Shown in pieces: positions 1 to 7,315 of a stretch of DNA of 64,000 nt. The translations under genes and the position numbers were made by a program. The notes under the pieces were generated by a model that searched no databases, was not told the DNA's origin, and saw nothing but the letters and a program-made list of their open reading frames with translations. This DNA comes from Williamsia phyllosphaerae (GTDB lineage: Bacteria > Actinomycetota > Actinomycetes > Mycobacteriales > Mycobacteriaceae): NCBI RefSeq assembly GCF_014635305.1, contig NZ_BMCS01000001.1:1364001-1428000 (forward strand), read 5' to 3'. The stretch's first letter is position 1; each line of letters opens with the position of its first letter.

Positions 1-67
1 TCTCCGTGCTCGCTCCGGCGGTGGCGGACGGGGTCGTGGTTGCCTTGGTGGTCGATGCCGAGGTCAT
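1..67 (-). CDS. Partial CDS (5' end only), possibly Asp23/Gls24-type
   Basis: A leftward gene begins here and runs off the window. An ATG lies on the minus strand at 67, with GAAGGAG seven bases upstream. The 22 visible residues are Met, Ser, Ala and Thr rich (MTSASTTKATTTPSATAGAS then TE). A low-complexity N-terminus of this kind is common in actinobacterial Asp23/Gls24 alkaline-shock proteins, which often flank an ECF sigma gene like the one divergent at 285, but too little is visible to assign a family. The start and ribosome site are seen; the family is a guess from context. Confidence 0.5.
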   Translation of the reverse strand, partial: MTSASTTKATTTPSATAGASTE

Positions 68-284
68 CTGCACTCCTTCGTGTGTGCGCGTGGGTCACGG
101 CCGTGTCGGCCGGAACCCGTGTGGGGTGGAACGTTGTCCACCGGGTGGGCGACACTGGTGGCGTCGCTTGCTCCCGATGTACAAGGTGAGTCGGGCTCGG
201 CGCGGGTTCTGCACGCGGGATCTGACGTGATCTGGGCCACACTGTGGTTCTGTGGAAACAGTACGTACGAACGGAGGCGCGCAC

Positions 285-1028
285 GTGGAGTTCGGCGAAG
301 ACACGGCCGGTCCATCTGATGTGGCGACGGATTCCGACGAGCTGCTCGCACGCGCGGCCGCCATCGGAGACCGGGCCGCGTTCGACGAGCTCGTCCGTCG
401 GACGCTGCCGATGCTGCTGCGGTATGCGAACCGGATGACCCCGGACCGGCAGAACGCCGAGGACGTCGTCCAGGAGACACTGCTGGCCGCCTGGAAGGGG
501 CTGCCTCGGTTCGGTTTCCAGAGCAGCTTCCGAACCTGGGTCTTCTCCATCGCGCACCGCAAGATCATCGATATCCGCCGCAAGCGCAGCGAACTCGCCG
601 CCGACGACGAGTTCCTGACCGCTGTGCCGTCGTCGTCGCCGACACCGGTCGACGACGCGATGGAGACGTCGCTGATGGACGCGCTCGAGCGTGAACTGGC
701 CGAGCTGCCCTACAACTCGCGCGCCGCCTGGTGGTTGCGTGAGATGGAAGGTCTGTCGCATCCGGAGATCGCGCGGATCCTGCAGATCACCCCCGGATCC
801 GTCCGGGGTCATCTTCAACGGACCCGCGCCCGCCTGGCCGAGCGGATGGAGCCGTGGCGACCCGGCGGGACCGGCGATCCCACGGGTGTCGCCGAGCCGC
901 GGTCGGCACTGATCCCGCGTGATGCTCCCACCGGAGGCCGAGGGCGGACCGATGTCGGGGCGCGCAAGCACTCCCGCGCAGGACCGGTCGGCGCACGCGA
1001 CGCGACGGAACGGTCGGTGGGCACATGA
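285..1028 (+). CDS. ECF-type RNA polymerase sigma factor
   Basis: Sigma-70 family factor of the extracytoplasmic type, directing RNA polymerase to stress promoters. Region 2 covers about residues 25-90 (QNAEDVVQETLLAAWKG, then a helix ending FRTWVFSIAHRKIIDIRR). Region 4 covers about residues 135-190 (LPYNSRAAWWLREMEG, helix-turn-helix around SHPEIARILQITPGSVRGHL). I chose the GTG at 285 because GGAGG sits seven bases upstream; an in-frame GTG at 252 has no such site. After region 4 there is a tail of about 55 residues rich in Gly, Arg, Pro and Ala with no recognisable domain. The stop lies 29 bases before the next start, so the two genes are probably co-transcribed. No anti-sigma gene is visible; the downstream Asp23-like protein may be functionally linked. 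Confidence 0.85.
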   Translation: MEFGEDTAGPSDVATDSDELLARAAAIGDRAAFDELVRRTLPMLLRYANRMTPDRQNAEDVVQETLLAAWKGLPRFGFQSSFRTWVFSIAHRKIIDIRRKRSELAADDEFLTAVPSSSPTPVDDAMETSLMDALERELAELPYNSRAAWWLREMEGLSHPEIARILQITPGSVRGHLQRTRARLAERMEPWRPGGTGDPTGVAEPRSALIPRDAPTGGRGRTDVGARKHSRAGPVGARDATERSVGT

Positions 1029-1057
1029 CGCCCGCACCAGCTCAGGGAGGAGGCGCG

Positions 1058-1534
1058 ATGTCGGAACCAGAACCGGTCGATGTGGGCTCGGAACAGTGGC
1101 TCGTGGACGCGGGCCGTCAACTCGATCCGCCGCAGAGCGACGTCGAACGCCTGACCAGGTCGGTGATCGACTCCGCGCGCAAGATGTCGCATTCACGGGC
1201 GACGTTGGCCACCGACATCGACCGGGTCGTCGTGACCGACCGCGTCCTGCGTCGTCTGCTGCTCATCGAGGTCCGTCGCCGGATGCGCCGACCGGTGCTG
1301 CGGGTCGTGGTCGACTCCGACGCCGGTGAGGTGACGGCGATCCACCTCGGTGTCGTGTGTTGGTACGACGACGAACTGATCGATCTCGCCGCTCGGACCC
1401 GTGAGGTGATCGCCGACGTGTTCGTCGGGACCCTGGGTCCCGAGCGTGGTCGGCGTGCCGCGGCGCTCGTCGACATCGACTGGGTCGATCTCGACGAGTA
1501 CAAGCGCCGGACCTCGAATCCGCAGGAGAACTAG
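1058..1534 (+). CDS. Small Asp23/Gls24-like protein downstream of ECF sigma factor
   Basis: A 158-residue soluble protein with no signal peptide or membrane segment. The start at 1058 follows a strong GGGAGGAGG site at 1045-1053; an upstream in-frame ATG at 1025 overlaps the sigma gene and lacks one. The C-terminal half alternates a beta-rich stretch (VLRVVVDSDAGEVTAIHLGV) with a helix (LIDLAARTREVIADVF) and a final strand (ALVDIDWVDLDEYKRR). That order resembles Asp23/Gls24 envelope-stress proteins. The family call is inference from the pattern and from the sigma-factor neighbour. The TAG stop codon lies inside the palindrome at 1531-1546. Confidence 0.6.
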   Translation: MSEPEPVDVGSEQWLVDAGRQLDPPQSDVERLTRSVIDSARKMSHSRATLATDIDRVVVTDRVLRRLLLIEVRRRMRRPVLRVVVDSDAGEVTAIHLGVVCWYDDELIDLAARTREVIADVFVGTLGPERGRRAAALVDIDWVDLDEYKRRTSNPQEN

Positions 1535-1546
1535 AACCTGTTCTAG
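1531..1546. promoter_or_regulatory. KstR-type operator (perfect 16-bp palindrome)
   Basis: CTAGAACCTGTTCTAG fits the published KstR consensus TNNAACNNGTTNNA exactly and is symmetric except for the central CT. It overlaps the stop codon of the preceding gene and lies 61 bases before the GTG of the flavoprotein at 1607. KstR is the TetR-family repressor of cholesterol catabolism in mycolata. The match is seen; control of the next gene by KstR is inferred. Confidence 0.75.
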
Positions 1547-1606
1547 TAGGGCGGTACGCTGCGAGAGCGGGCAGCAGGTGCCCGCGCTCGAACGAGAGGA
1601 CTCGCG

Positions 1607-3064
1607 GTGCGCGCCGAGATACCCGAGGTCATCAGTCAGTCGTCGGTCGACTCATGGAGCGACGAGGTCGATGTCGTGGTGATCGGCTGCGGCATCTCCG
1701 GGGCGTGTGCCGCCGTCGAGGCCGCCGACGCGGGCGCGAAGGTGCTCGTACTCGAGCGCGCCGCGGTCGCGGGCGGGACCACGTCGATGGCCGGCGGGCA
1801 CTTCTATCTCGGTGGCGGGACGGCCGTGCAGCAGGCGACGGGCCACGAGGACTCGGCCGAGGAGATGGAGAAGTACATCACCGCGGTCAGCCGCGATCCA
1901 GAGCCGGACAAGATCCACGCCTACTGCCGCGACAGCGTCGAGCACTTCGACTGGATCGAGGCCCTCGGCTTCCGCTTCGAACGCAGCTTCTTCCCCGGCA
2001 AGGCCGTGATCCAGCCCGAGACGCAGGGGCTGATGTACACCGGCAACGAGAAGGTGTGGCCGTTCAAGGACATCGCCATCCCGGCGCCCCGCGGACACAA
2101 GGTCCCCGTCCCCGGCGACACCGGCGGCGCCGGAATGGTCATCGATCTGCTGGTCAAGCGCCTGGCCGACCTCGAGGTCGAGATCCGGTACGAGACCGGG
2201 GCGCGCAACCTGATCACCGACGACACCGGCGCCGTCGTCGGGCTGGCGTGGAAGCGTTTCGAGGAGACCGGTGCCATCCGGACGCGCAGCGTCGTCATCG
2301 CGGCGGGCGGATTCGTCATGAACTCGACCATGGTCGACGAGTTCGTGCCGTCGCTGGCCGAGAAGCCGTTCGTGCTGGGCAATCCGTTCGACGACGGGCT
2401 CGGCATCCGTATGGGCGCGTCGGTCGGCGCCGCCCTCAAACACATGGACCAGACGTTCGTGACCGCGCCCGCCTACCCGCCGTCGCTGCTCATCACCGGT
2501 CTGATCGTCAACGCCAACGGTGACCGATTCGTCGCCGAGGACTCCTACCACTCGCGCACGTCGGGTTTCGTGCTCGACCAGCCCGGCGCGGTGGCCTACC
2601 TCATCGTCGACGAGGAACACATGGAGCGGCCGGACTTCCCGCTCATCAAGTTCATCGACGGGTGGGAGACCATCGCCGAGATGGAGGCCGACCTCGGCAT
2701 CCCCGCCGGGAACCTCGAGAAGTCGATGGCCCGCTACAACGAGAACGCGGCCGCGGGCGAGGACCCGGATTTCCACAAGAGCGCCGAGTGGCTGGCCCCG
2801 CAGACCCAGGGACCGTGGGCGGCGTTCAACATGAGCCTCGGCGAGGCGCTCTACGCCGGGTTCACGATGGGCGGTCTGGCGACGAGCCTCGACGGTGAGG
2901 TCCTCGCCGAGTCGGGCGCACCGATCGCGGGGCTGTACGCAGCCGGAGCCGGTGCGGCCAACATCGCCCAGGACGGCAAGGGATACGCCAGCGGTACCCA
3001 GCTCGGTGAGGGGTCCTACTTCGGACGCCGCGCGGGCAGGCACGCGGCGGGCGTCCGGAGCTGA
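1607..3064 (+). CDS. FAD-binding dehydrogenase, 3-ketosteroid dehydrogenase/fumarate reductase family
   Basis: A 485-residue flavoprotein of the FAD_binding_2 family, which includes 3-ketosteroid delta-1-dehydrogenases and fumarate reductase flavoproteins. The Rossmann motif is VVIGCGISGACAAVEAADAG at about residues 24-43, followed by LERAAVAGGTTSMAGG. The C-terminal FAD-contact region GLYAAGAGAANIAQDGKGYA then SGTQLGEGSYFGR at about 445-475 is typical. It is shorter than classical KstD (about 560 residues) and has no secretion signal. The GTG at 1607 follows GAGAGGA. It stands alone between a KstR-type operator and a strong terminator, so it is probably its own transcription unit. The substrate is unknown; a sterol or sterol-ring fragment is suggested only by the operator. 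Confidence 0.85.
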   Translation: MRAEIPEVISQSSVDSWSDEVDVVVIGCGISGACAAVEAADAGAKVLVLERAAVAGGTTSMAGGHFYLGGGTAVQQATGHEDSAEEMEKYITAVSRDPEPDKIHAYCRDSVEHFDWIEALGFRFERSFFPGKAVIQPETQGLMYTGNEKVWPFKDIAIPAPRGHKVPVPGDTGGAGMVIDLLVKRLADLEVEIRYETGARNLITDDTGAVVGLAWKRFEETGAIRTRSVVIAAGGFVMNSTMVDEFVPSLAEKPFVLGNPFDDGLGIRMGASVGAALKHMDQTFVTAPAYPPSLLITGLIVNANGDRFVAEDSYHSRTSGFVLDQPGAVAYLIVDEEHMERPDFPLIKFIDGWETIAEMEADLGIPAGNLEKSMARYNENAAAGEDPDFHKSAEWLAPQTQGPWAAFNMSLGEALYAGFTMGGLATSLDGEVLAESGAPIAGLYAAGAGAANIAQDGKGYASGTQLGEGSYFGRRAGRHAAGVRS

Positions 3065-3079
3065 TCGCCTGACATGGAA

Positions 3080-3120
3080 AAGCGGACCGGAACCATGGGG
3101 CAGATGGTTCCGATCCGCTT
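3080..3120 (+). terminator. Hairpin terminator after the flavoprotein gene
   Basis: Inverted repeat with arms AAGCGGA-C-CGGAACCA (3080-3095) and TGGTTCCG-A-TCCGCTT (3105-3120), one mismatch and a nine-base loop. It begins 16 bases after the stop of the flavoprotein and is followed by a mixed, not T-only, tract, as is usual in actinobacteria. It lies between convergent genes and may serve both. Confidence 0.8.
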
Positions 3121-3218
3121 CTCTGTGGGGTGACGTCCCCGGGCATCCCCGGGGGCGTCCTACAGGTCAGCCGGTGAGTGAACACTGACCTCTGTGGTCG
3201 TGGGGTCGTCGCGGTGGG

Positions 3219-3869
3219 TCATGACTTCGGTGGCATCAGGACGGAGTCGGTGAAGTAGACGGTGGCGTTGGAGGTCCGGATGCCTCCGCAGATGACCGAC
3301 GTGTCCCCGTCGACCGTGAGCGCGCTGCCGTTGCCGGAGACGGTGATGTCCTGGCCCTCGACGGTCTTGTGGGTTCCGGTGATCTCCGAGGGCTTCAGCT
3401 GGCCCTGGATCACGTGATAGAAGAGCACCTTCGTCAGCAACTGGTCGTCGGTCTTGAGGATGCTCATCGTCGCTTCCGGCAACTTGGCGAAAGCGGCGTC
3501 TGTCGGTGCGAACAGCGTGAACTGACTGCTGTTGAGCGTGTCGGCGATGTTCACCCGCGGGTTGAAGGCTCCGGTGAACGACTCGCTCAGCTGCGTGAGC
3601 AGCGGGTTGTTCGCGGTTGCGGTCGCCACCGGGTCCAGGGCCATCGCATCCACCGACGCCGCGCCGCGGGGATTCGCGGCCATGTAGGACCCGCACCCGG
3701 GGCCGACGAGACCGGCAGACGGGTCCACCGACGTCAGCGGCACTGCCGCGGACGGGCCGGCCGCGGAGTCCGACGAGTCCGAGTCGCCGTCCGAGCACCC
3801 GGCGGTGGCGACCAGGACACCCACCGCAACCACGATCCCGGCGAGCCGTCGGGGTCTGGTGCGGGGCAT
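3219..3869 (-). CDS. FAS1 (fasciclin)-domain lipoprotein, MPT70/MPT83-like
   Basis: A 216-residue exported lipoprotein. A basic N-terminus and hydrophobic stretch end in the lipobox VATAGC, followed by a Ser/Asp-rich linker. The FAS1 domain runs from about residue 75 to the end. Its H1 motif is FTLFAPTDAAFAKLP, followed by LLTKVLFYHVIQGQL, a beta section with DITVSGNGSALTVDG, and the closing H2-like VYFTDSVLMPP. Mycobacterial MPT70 and MPT83 have this architecture and are cell-surface or secreted proteins under SigK. The gene is divergent from sigK-rskA and carries a SigK-type promoter just upstream. I chose the ATG at 3869 for the lipoprotein signal and because it lies about 30 bases beyond the predicted start of transcription. 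Confidence 0.88.
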   Translation of the reverse strand: MPRTRPRRLAGIVVAVGVLVATAGCSDGDSDSSDSAAGPSAAVPLTSVDPSAGLVGPGCGSYMAANPRGAASVDAMALDPVATATANNPLLTQLSESFTGAFNPRVNIADTLNSSQFTLFAPTDAAFAKLPEATMSILKTDDQLLTKVLFYHVIQGQLKPSEITGTHKTVEGQDITVSGNGSALTVDGDTSVICGGIRTSNATVYFTDSVLMPPKS

Positions 3870-4230
3870 GAACGGTCCGTTCGTCGTGGTGGCAAGACCA
3901 TCGTGATTCGGAATGTGGCGCCCGCCGGATGGGTCGGTACACCCGATCCCGCCCGAATCGCCGGGCTTGCAGGTGTCGGTCACGGTCAGGTCACGCCCCG
4001 ACAAATTGTCGTGCCCGTCACGGCATCCGACAGGCAGACGGCGACGAATGCCTAGATGACAGTTTGATGGATGCTTTTCCACTCGGCCGCACACGCTCCG
4101 CGGACGAGCCCGAGACAGGTGTGACCCACACAACGGATCACACGCCCACAGCCCGGATGGCCACCAGATGGCCGAGACGGGTACTGACGATTGCATAAGG
4201 CGATGAAACAGACACGCTACTGTCGGTCCT
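3870..4230. other. Intergenic control region between FAS1 gene and sigK
   Basis: 361 bases without a credible gene, between two divergent transcription units. It holds the SigK-type promoter at 3906-3932 on the minus strand. On the plus strand CCGAAT occurs at 3953-3958 but no CCATCC lies at the right distance upstream, so I do not call an autoregulatory SigK promoter. I see no other clear structure. Confidence 0.6.
3906..3932 (-). promoter_or_regulatory. SigK-type promoter for the FAS1 gene
   Basis: Read on the minus strand, CCATCC (3932-3927) is followed after 15 bases by CCGAAT (3911-3906) and then C. These match the -35 and -10 elements described for mycobacterial SigK promoters (CCATCC and CCGAAT); the spacer is about one base shorter than commonly reported. 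Transcription would start near 3898, leaving a leader of about 30 bases before the ATG at 3869. Confidence 0.72.
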
Positions 4231-4806
4231 GTGACCGACCGATCTCTCGCACGGACGCCGGAACTGGCGGACCTGCTGGAGCGAACGGCAGCGCGCGACC
4301 GAGCTGCGTTCGCAGCTCTCTACGACGCGACGAGCGCGCGTGTCTACGGTCTCATCCTGCGAGTGATCCGCGATCCCGGCTACGCCGAGGAGACGCTGCA
4401 GGAGGTCTATCTGCAGGTCTGGCAGAACGCACACAACTACCGACCCGACATGGGTTCGGTCGTGTCGTGGATGCTGACCATCGGACATCGTCGCGCGGTC
4501 GATCGGGTGCGCTCGGAGGAGGCGTCGTCGAGGCGGGGTACGGAGTACTCGGTCTCGAATTCGGTGACCCCGTCCGACGAGGTGGTCGAGTCCGTGGTCA
4601 CGCGGGAGGATCGCCGCGAGGTCATCAAATGTCTCGGCACGCTGACCGACATGCAGCGCGAGAGCATCGAACTCTCCTACTACGGCGGACTGAGCTATCC
4701 ACAGGTCGCGGAGCGGCTGAAGGCCGGACTGCCCACCGTGAAGTCGCGGATCCGCGATGGTCTGCGCCGACTCCGTACCTGCTTGGAGTCCGACGATGAG
4801 GCCTGA
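4231..4806 (+). CDS. sigK: ECF sigma factor SigK
   Basis: A 191-residue ECF sigma factor close in length to M. tuberculosis SigK (187). Region 2 is at about residues 25-90 (YDATSARVYGLILRVIRDPG, then YAEETLQEVYLQVWQNA and SVVSWMLTIGHRRAVDRVRS). Region 4 is at about 130-185 (LTDMQRESIELSYYGGLSYP, then QVAERLKAGLPTVKSRIRDG). The GTG start at 4231 aligns with the family. The last codons overlap the next gene, rskA, by 11 bases, so the pair is translationally coupled. SigK recognises CCATCC/CCGAAT promoters, and such a promoter precedes the divergent FAS1 gene. The name rests on sequence type plus the RskA and FAS1 neighbours. Confidence 0.88.
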   Translation: MTDRSLARTPELADLLERTAARDRAAFAALYDATSARVYGLILRVIRDPGYAEETLQEVYLQVWQNAHNYRPDMGSVVSWMLTIGHRRAVDRVRSEEASSRRGTEYSVSNSVTPSDEVVESVVTREDRREVIKCLGTLTDMQRESIELSYYGGLSYPQVAERLKAGLPTVKSRIRDGLRRLRTCLESDDEA

Positions 4807-5656
4807 CCCGACCGGTCGGGACACCGTCGACGACCTGCTGGAGCTCTACTCCATCAACGCTCTCGAAGCGCACGAGACGCAACTCTTCGAGACCGCGCTG
4901 CTGTCGCTGGCCGCAGCGGAGCGGGTCGCGGCCGTGGAACGGATCCGGGCGACCCGCGACGCCGTCGGCCGGATGGCCGTCGAGGTGGCCGCTGTCCCGC
5001 CGGTGCACCTGCGCGCCCGCATCCTCGATGCCCTCGACTCCGGCGACATCGCTCCGGACTCGGCGTCGACCATCTCGTCGTTGGCGTCCGCCGAACTGCC
5101 GATGGGCGAGGCATCCGGACAGCCCGTACCTGCGCAACCGCAGCCGACCGACGAGCTCGCGGCCCGGCGCCTGGGACGACGACGTCGTATCGCGGTCGCG
5201 GTGACCTCTGCTGCCGCGGCGATCATCCTCGTCATCGGTGGTGTGTTCGTCGGACGCTCGGTGCTGTCGGACCCGGTGACCGACAAGCCCGCCGTCGCCC
5301 AGACCGACTCGTTCGACGAACTCCGCAACGTCATGAGCGCCCCCGACGCCGAGGTGCATCGCACCGAGATGACCGGGATTCCCGGGACGGTCGTGATCGC
5401 CTCGTCGCGGTCGATGGACCGCGCGGTGGTGCTGCTCGACGACGCCCCGCACCCCCCGCAGGACCGTGCCTACCAACTCTGGCTGATCGGCAACGACCAC
5501 TCGCCTCGTCCGGCGGGTCTCGTCGACGCCGCGGCGACGAAGACCGCGATCGTCGTGACCGATCTCGCCGGGTCCCGAACCGTGGGCATGACCGTTGAGC
5601 CGGCCACCGGGTCGCCGCAGCCCACGGGCGAGGTCGTCGCCGCCCTACCCATCTGA
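4796..5656 (+). CDS. rskA: Anti-sigma-K factor RskA
   Basis: A 286-residue single-pass membrane anti-sigma factor that holds SigK inactive until regulated proteolysis. The N-terminal cytoplasmic domain (about 1-85) has the typical opening VDDLLELYSINALEAHE, and no CHCC zinc motif. A basic RRRRIAVAVTSAAAAIILVI segment at about 131-157 is the membrane span. The external domain (about 165-286) has the RskA-type motifs PPQDRAYQLWLIGNDHSPRP and VGMTVEPATGSPQPTG. It is longer than M. tuberculosis RskA (232) because of a Pro/Gln-rich linker before the membrane span. It starts inside sigK and ends about 210 bases before the transhydrogenase operon. Confidence 0.9.
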   Translation: MRPDPTGRDTVDDLLELYSINALEAHETQLFETALLSLAAAERVAAVERIRATRDAVGRMAVEVAAVPPVHLRARILDALDSGDIAPDSASTISSLASAELPMGEASGQPVPAQPQPTDELAARRLGRRRRIAVAVTSAAAAIILVIGGVFVGRSVLSDPVTDKPAVAQTDSFDELRNVMSAPDAEVHRTEMTGIPGTVVIASSRSMDRAVVLLDDAPHPPQDRAYQLWLIGNDHSPRPAGLVDAAATKTAIVVTDLAGSRTVGMTVEPATGSPQPTGEVVAALPI

Positions 5657-5865
5657 TCTGACAACCCGCATCGTCGGACGGGTGTCTGGACAGTCGTCCG
5701 GGTGCCGCCGGTGCGGCATGCTATCTTTCGTTCAACCTTCGGTCGCCGATCGTGACCGTTTGCCTCTCCAGCCTGCGTCGGTGAACCCCCGGACGCGGCT
5801 ACGAGCAACGTCTGTGATGACCTTGCCGGGTAGATCTACGTCAGCAGTGTGAGACAGGTGGGTGT

Positions 5866-6948
5866 ATGAGCGTCGGTGTCGTGCGCGAGAGCGCGGAGGG
5901 GGAACGGCGCGTGGCGCTGGTACCCAAAGTCGTTGCGACGTTGGTGAACAAGGGTGTCGAGGTCATCGTCGAGTCCGGTGCGGGCGTGAACGCGCTGATC
6001 CCGGACCAGTTGTACTCCGACGCCGGGGCCACGATCGGCGACGCCTGGTCGGCCGACATCGTCGCCAAGGTCGTCGCCCCGTCGGACGACGAGGTGGCCA
6101 AGCTCCACTCCGGGCAGACCCTGCTCGGGTTCCTCGCCCCGCGTAACCAGACCAACCAGATCGGCGCGCTCAAGGCCGCCGGGGTACAGGCCTTCGCGGT
6201 CGAGGCGATCCCCCGTATCTCCCGCGCCCAGGTGATGGACGCGTTGAGTTCGCAGGGCAACGTCTCGGGCTACAAGGCCGTGTTGCTCGCGGCGGAGAAG
6301 TCGACGCGCTACTTCCCCATGCTGACCACTGCGGCGGGCACGGTGAAGCCCGCGACCGCCCTGATCCTCGGTGTCGGTGTCGCCGGGCTGCAGGCGCTGG
6401 CCACCGCCAAGCGCCTCGGTGCCCGTACCACCGGATACGACGTCCGACCCGAGGTCGCCGATCAGGTGAAGTCGGTCGGCGCCCAGTGGCTCGATCTCGG
6501 CATCGACGCCGCCGGTGAGGGCGGGTACGCCCGTGAGCTCACCGATGACGAGCGCGCACAGCAGCAGAAGGCCCTCGAGGAAGCGATCAAGGGTTTCGAC
6601 GTCGTCATCACGACCGCCCTCGTCCCCGGCCGGCCCGCGCCGCGCCTGGTGACGGCAGCGGCCGTCGAGGGCATGAAGCCCGGCAGCGTCATCGTCGACC
6701 TCGCCGGGGAGACCGGCGGCAACTGCGAACTGACCGAGCCGGGCCAGAACGTCGTCAAGCACGACGTGACGATCTGCTCGCCGCTCAACCTGCCCGCCGG
6801 GATGCCCGAGCACGCCAGCGAGCTGTACTCCAAGAACCTCCTCGCCTTGATCGAACTGATCCTCGACGAGAACGGTGCCGTGGCACCGGACTTCTCCGAC
6901 GAGGTCCTCGCCAAGTCGTGTGTCACCCGAGAGGCAGGCACCGCCTGA
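5866..6948 (+). CDS. pntAA: NAD(P) transhydrogenase subunit alpha part 1 (PntAA)
   Basis: NAD(H)-binding dI component of proton-translocating transhydrogenase, which transfers hydride from NADH to NADP+ using the proton gradient. It has 360 residues, as expected for the split actinobacterial form. The N-terminal part opens with VVRESAEGERRVALVPKVVA. The nucleotide fold contains ALILGVGVAGLQALATAKRL at about residues 165-185 and YDVRPEVADQVKSVGAQWLD. The RQD-type loop region appears as GRPAPRLVTAAAVEGMKPGS. The stop codon overlaps an ATG that belongs to a duplicated copy of the junction with pntAB (see 6910-7009), so pntAB now starts 59 bases later. First gene of the pntAA-pntAB-pntB operon. 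Confidence 0.95.
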   Translation: MSVGVVRESAEGERRVALVPKVVATLVNKGVEVIVESGAGVNALIPDQLYSDAGATIGDAWSADIVAKVVAPSDDEVAKLHSGQTLLGFLAPRNQTNQIGALKAAGVQAFAVEAIPRISRAQVMDALSSQGNVSGYKAVLLAAEKSTRYFPMLTTAAGTVKPATALILGVGVAGLQALATAKRLGARTTGYDVRPEVADQVKSVGAQWLDLGIDAAGEGGYARELTDDERAQQQKALEEAIKGFDVVITTALVPGRPAPRLVTAAAVEGMKPGSVIVDLAGETGGNCELTEPGQNVVKHDVTICSPLNLPAGMPEHASELYSKNLLALIELILDENGAVAPDFSDEVLAKSCVTREAGTA

Positions 6949-7022
6949 TGTACACCGGTCTGATTTCTCTTGCCACGTCGTGGGTCACCGGAGAGGTGGG
7001 TGTCTGATGTACACCGGTCTTC
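6910..7022 (+). repeat. Imperfect tandem duplication of the pntAA/pntAB junction
   Basis: The end of pntAA and start of pntAB occur twice in tandem, 59 bases apart. Both copies carry TGATGTACACCGGTCT (6946-6961 and 7005-7020). The preceding parts also align: GCCAAGTCGTGTGTCACCCG against GCCACGTCGTGGGTCACCGG, then GAGAGG in both, with a three-base indel near the stop. The first copy creates a 19-codon reading frame (6948-7007, MYTGLISLATSWVTGEVGV). Its start overlaps the pntAA stop and its stop overlaps the true pntAB start. Confidence 0.8.
6948..7007 (+). CDS. 19-codon ORF made by the junction duplication
   Basis: The peptide MYTGLISLATSWVTGEVGV starts with the same five residues as PntAB (MYTGL) and ends like PntAA (compare its SWVTGEVGV with SCVTREAGTA). 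Its ATG overlaps the pntAA TGA and its TGA overlaps the pntAB ATG, so ribosomes could pass through all three by reinitiation. It has no independent function that I can argue for; it may keep pntAB coupled to pntAA. A product of duplication is the simplest view. Confidence 0.4.
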   Translation: MYTGLISLATSWVTGEVGV

Positions 7023-7315
7023 TGGCAAACATTGCCATCCTCGTCTTGGCCGGGTTCGTGGGCTTCGCCGTCATCTCCAAGGTCCCCAACACCCTGCACA
7101 CCCCACTCATGTCCGGCACCAACGCCATTCACGGCATCGTGGTGCTCGGTGCGCTCATCGTCCTCGGTGAACTGCCCGCGGACGCGAACTGGGGCGTCCG
7201 GATCATCGCGTTCGTCGCGCTGATCTTCGGCACGCTCAACGTGATCGGTGGCTTCGCCGTCACCGACCGCATGCTCGGCATGTTCAAGGGCAAGAAGAAG
7301 GAGGCATCGAAGTGA
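7007..7315 (+). CDS. pntAB: NAD(P) transhydrogenase subunit alpha part 2 (PntAB)
   Basis: A 102-residue membrane subunit (part of dII) of the proton-translocating transhydrogenase. Three hydrophobic segments are visible: about residues 5-25, 42-58 and 67-90. The conserved region SKVPNTLHTPLMSGTNAIHG at about 26-45 is the family hallmark. The C-terminus is basic (FKGKKKEASK). The start at 7007 overlaps the stop of the short duplicated ORF, and the stop overlaps the GTG of pntB by four bases, so the operon is tightly coupled. Confidence 0.95.
   Translation: MYTGLLANIAILVLAGFVGFAVISKVPNTLHTPLMSGTNAIHGIVVLGALIVLGELPADANWGVRIIAFVALIFGTLNVIGGFAVTDRMLGMFKGKKKEASK

Noticed and set aside
237..247. 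CCACACTGTGG as an operator for the ECF sigma gene
   Set aside because: Five-base arms around one base occur often by chance in GC-rich DNA, and no regulator or second copy supports it.
1652..3043. A 463-codon minus-strand frame opposite the flavoprotein gene
   Set aside because: Its composition (Arg, Gly, Asp, His, Leu-rich, no motif) is that of antisense high-GC DNA, and the plus-strand flavoprotein is complete.
3953..3958. CCGAAT on the plus strand as a SigK -10 for sigK itself
   Set aside because: No CCATCC at 15-17 bases upstream.
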